In this document: positions 54,234 to 57,088 of the stretch, piece after piece
Position numbering within the stretch: position 1 is the stretch's first letter
Layout of the letters: every line of letters begins with the position of its first letter
NCBI RefSeq assembly: GCF_000149955.1
Contig: NW_017264845.1
Coordinates: forward strand, 502,232-559,319
Direction of reading: 5' to 3'
DNA: 57,088 nt
Source of the DNA: Fusarium oxysporum f. sp. lycopersici 4287
Lineage: Eukaryota; Ascomycota; Sordariomycetes; Hypocreales; Nectriaceae
Program-made: the position numbers and the translations under genes
Notes under the pieces: generated by a model
Seen by the model: the letters and a program-made list of their open reading frames with translations, nothing else
Told to the model about the DNA's origin: nothing
The model's database searches: none

Positions 54234-55064
54234 TTATACCTGTACCCAGCTGCTGGATGATGACTGATTAGATATCAAGCTGTCCACAGATTTGAGTGCT
54301 TCACTTGCAACGTATCGTTGAATGAGAGCACATTCGCAATCGCCATGCATTAAGAGTTGGGATTTTAGTTGGAAAACCTTCTCTTTTAGGTCGTTGCAGC
54401 AAGAAGACAGTTGTTGGTGCCGGTCTTGCAGTTCTTCCACCTGGGCGGTCAAGGCATCTTGTTCATCCTGCTTGCGAGCACGACACTTGGCAGCAGCCTG
54501 CCGGTATCGCTCCAAGGCCTTCATGTAGCGGTCGTTCTTAGCCCGGCTTGGCTCGGCTCTCCTCCCTTGCGCATCCTTGGTTTCACAAAGCAGCCGCCTG
54601 CTTCTCGTCTTTTTACCTGGCTTAATCCACTTGGAAGACTCCAATGTTAAGTTAGACAGGCTCGAGTCTAGAAAAATGGCGTCGGTTGGGTTTCTCTGGC
54701 TGTTATGATGGTTTTCTGAACCGTCAGGTGTCGTGTCCCAGGTTGAGGGAGCTTGTGCTGTTGAACGATTGTTTCCATTATATTGCTGGATAGTGGAGAA
54801 TATGGACAATGCAGAGGATGGATTTGAAGCGTCCTATAGGCTCGCCTCTGCCAACCCACTACCAATGATATCATCTTTGATGTGGTACTCCGAGGATGGA
54901 GTCGAGAGATATAACGGTTCGGAATTGGACGAGTTCATCGTAGAAGAAGCAGTTGATGAAACAATCCAATGCCATGGAATCAGATATTCCGGCATATCTC
55001 CCCGAGCGAAATGAAAATAAGACTGGTCTTGAGCGGACCCATCCCAGTCAACAAGGGAAGCCAT
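54234..55064 (-). pseudogene. bZIP transcription factor (Atf/CREB-like) with in-frame stop and altered basic region
   Basis: Frame from the ATG at 55064 (MASLVDWDGS) runs to an in-frame TAG at 54834-54836 and continues in the same frame (DASNPSSALSIFSTIQQYNGN) to the true stop at 54234. No intron of sensible length removes the TAG. Basic region ERYRQAAAKCRARKQ, then a leucine-zipper-like heptad stretch (LTAQVEELQDRHQQLSSCCNDLKEKVFQLKSQLL) as in Atf1-type factors. The expected invariant Asn of N-x-A-A-x-K-C-R is Tyr here (TAC, from AAC), which should weaken DNA contact. Stop plus missing Asn suggest a gene in decay, although translation from the Met at 54809 could still give a 191-aa bZIP. Confidence 0.75.
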
Positions 55065-55839
55065 GTCAAAGTCGGAATATCGAGACTTTTCTGAAGTTGT
55101 AAAAATAAAGCCTGCCGCGATCTTTTTCACAGACACTTAAGACTCCAGATCAAGTCTGAAATCTTAGATGACTAAACCTGTGTCAAAGGCAGTTTCAGAG
55201 CGGCGTGGTTTAATTGGCGAGAACGAAGGGTACACAAAGGTGCAAGTTGACTCAGCCACCAGGAAACGAGAGTAACTTGAAGCAGCTGAGTGCTCACTCC
55301 GGGGATAAAACCATCGACCGCTGCATGAAGCCATAGATCCTTTACTCTTTTTATTCTAGGACTGGCAGAGGCCAGGGTCCCGGCTTCGATTTCAGGGGTC
55401 GCCTTAATCCCAACGCAACCTTGAGTGAAGGTCTGACCATGCTTTTTATGGTACGTGCGGCGACATGCGATAACTCTCAGCTCTCATATCTTATGAGCTG
55501 TTATCTCTATATGCCCAAAGATAATCGCCAAGATACAAGGATGGAGCATCACACATATGGTACCTCTAAATCGTGAAATTCAGTCGTGATCTGCATCACA
55601 TCAGATCACCGCAATCCTGAGTTCTTGATGAACTAAAGGACTCATGACAGTGATATGACATCGCATGGTTACCTTAAAAATCTGCAGACTACTGTATGCA
55701 GGCTGCGATCTATAGGCTTTGATGAAGCCATAAAACGAGTCATCAGGTAATGATCCGATGCCGGCCGTTAGCCGCCCCCACACGTGGAAATTATTGCTTC
55801 ACTTAAATCCTTTGTGGCTAAGCTAAGAATAAGGGATAA
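55065..55839. other. Intergenic
   Basis: Promoter side of the bZIP gene; no other gene seen. Another possible bZIP start (GTG, 55136) lies here but is less likely than the ATG. Confidence 0.35.
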
Positions 55840-56482
55840 CTAATCAGCTTTTCTTCTAAAGTTCACAGCGAAGTTAATCTCTGAATTGTTGTCCCAGTAC
55901 TCCTGACCATTCACAGCATATCGCACGCAAAAGAACAGAGGATTCAGGACGAACTCATCCAGATCAGACATGGCAATCCCGAAAACGAATTTGTCATACT
56001 CTTGCCCCTCCCTAGTCTTCGCCGCACGGTAATAACACGCCGGCGTCTCTGAGATGGTCTTCCAATAATCCCGCGTAAAACGGCAAACAATGGATTTATC
56101 AAAGGCCAAGTTGGCTACTACAACGAAAGCCAAAGAGAGCCAGGTGGCCACCTGAAAAGTAGAGCCTTTCTACTCTCACAGGCATCGGCTTTCGGGTGCT
56201 GTCATTTTCGGGAAAGTTGAGTGCGACAGCCTCCCATCGAGGCTGTTTGATAATTTGACTGCTGGCTAGATGTTTATGCACGGTTGAGATTTCGTATGCA
56301 GATGATCCAGTCTTCCAAATATTGGCAGGCTTGTCGGACTTGAAAAAGTAACAGACTTGCTCCAGTTGCGAGTGGAAATTAACAGTCTTAGGTGAAGTTG
56401 GCTTTCCCTCGCCACCGCACATGCGTAGAGCTGGACGAGACTGCGACTGACTCTTTAATTTTCTTCGGGGTTTTTCTTTCAT
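55840..56482 (-). pseudogene. Glycogen-targeting PP1 regulatory subunit (CBM21), frameshifted
   Basis: Starts at the ATG 56482 (MKEKPRRKLKSQSQS). KTVNFHSQLEQVCYF carries an RVxF-like PP1 docking motif followed by the usual spacing to the CBM21 carbohydrate-binding domain. CBM21 segments are VRVERLYFSGG, then after a one-base shift near 56124-56131, VVVANLAFDKSIVCRFTRD, YDKFVFGIAMSDL, FCVRYAVNGQEYWDNN. Proteins of this family (Gac1/PPP1R3-like) bring phosphatase 1 to glycogen and activate glycogen synthase. At about 210 residues it is much shorter than typical fungal versions (500 or more), so it is a shortened paralogue or a remnant. The frameshift is an extra T; a sequence error is possible. 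Confidence 0.8.
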
Positions 56483-57088
56483 TCATGTGTGACAGCTTCG
56501 CTATGGCTGGGACGCTCATAGTGTGAGTCTTGCCTCCATAGGTTGAAATGTGGCTCAGTGAAGAATATTAACTCCAACAGAAGGACAATGGTGAAATGCA
56601 TGAGCTTACGGACAAACTGTTGAGCTGCCCTGCCTGGGAGGAATTTGACTAAGGGTCATATGCTGAGGATTATATAAAAGTCCGGAGACTGCTTTTTTGC
56701 TGGTCCTGTAATATATGGCAAACTCCGAAATCCACGAGCAGTTCCTTGGAGGTTGGTAACTCGGCAGACCTTCTGATCGGGGAGCCGGGCTTCGGTGACA
56801 TAATGAAGCATGGATAGTGGTCTCATATCGATCTAACAATTTTATTTACTAACTTTGGACGTCTCGCGCTTTCGGGCTATGTACACTGATTAAATGTTAA
56901 TGTAACCACACAGATCTCCCTCACAATCATGACCGTCAGCGCTAGGATCATCAGATCATGCTGGCCAGCCAATCACTACCTTACGTCCTGATCACAGTAC
57001 TCACACGCAAGATTCCAGTCCGTGCTAGCATTTTGCCGACCCACCACAATCCCTGGACCCTGGAGCATTCACTAAACCCCGCCATTGT
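56483..57088. other. Intergenic to window end
   Basis: No supportable gene; the open frame 56606-56839 (minus) has no recognisable similarity. Confidence 0.35.

Noticed and set aside
1..57088. CRISPR arrays or bacterial-type operons
   Set aside because: No regularly spaced repeats of suitable length; introns and gene families are fungal.
1..57088. Starship-type giant mobile element
   Set aside because: No tyrosine-recombinase (DUF3435) captain gene seen on either strand; the NLR and SDR genes alone do not support it.

Overview
The window looks like an accessory, transposon-rich segment of a filamentous ascomycete genome (Pezizomycotina, probably a Sordariomycete; the species is not recognisable to me). 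Reasons: introns of 43-64 bp with GT...CTAA(C/T)...AG, a Zn2Cys6 regulator, a fungal NACHT/NLR gene, Tad1-type LINEs, Fot1/pogo, hAT and Hop-like MULE transposons, and C-to-T/G-to-A decay plus a nearly G/C-free island that fit repeat-induced point mutation (RIP).

Layout. 1-4385: 3' part of a Ty1/copia element with an uninterrupted polyprotein and its 3' LTR. 4997-7983: MULE with 92-bp terminal inverted repeats (TIRs), abutting the 3' end of a truncated LINE (7984-9118). 9788-12344: Zn2Cys6 transcription factor. 12422-16503: a stop-ridden pogo relic fused to a second MULE relic. 16903-18289: PDGGYGW-type MFS transporter. 18296-20155: intact Fot1-like element, head to head with a decayed relative (20167-20953) that is cut by a hAT element (20954-24026). 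Beyond the hAT lies a truncated OrsD-type zinc-finger gene (24027-26271) with a cluster of 17-bp palindromes upstream.

26902-30436: NACHT NLR on the minus strand. 31080-32855: large diverged inverted repeat. 33658-33797: second copy of the palindrome cluster. 34304-35535: TA-flanked, RIP-ruined DNA transposon holding a well-preserved 238-bp solo LTR with its own 5-bp target duplication. 37095-38768: uncharacterised, possibly secreted protein. 40257-41219: SDR gene with a homopolymer frameshift. 41791-43036: decayed fungal regulator. 43623-46809: small OrsD-like finger gene convergent with a 702-codon acidic-tailed gene of unknown function, with repeated ATCACATATGTGAT-like palindromes. 47125-53173: Tad1 LINE with a 12-bp target-site duplication and an assembly gap. 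53253-53645: small Ser-rich ORF, divergent from the 702-codon gene once the LINE is removed. 54234-56482: broken bZIP and broken glycogen-targeting PP1 subunit (CBM21) genes.

No single pathway joins these genes. The interval is best read as several transposon layers of different age around a few host genes, about half of which are damaged. The most open questions are the palindrome clusters, the OrsD-like genes and the 702-codon gene with its palindromes.
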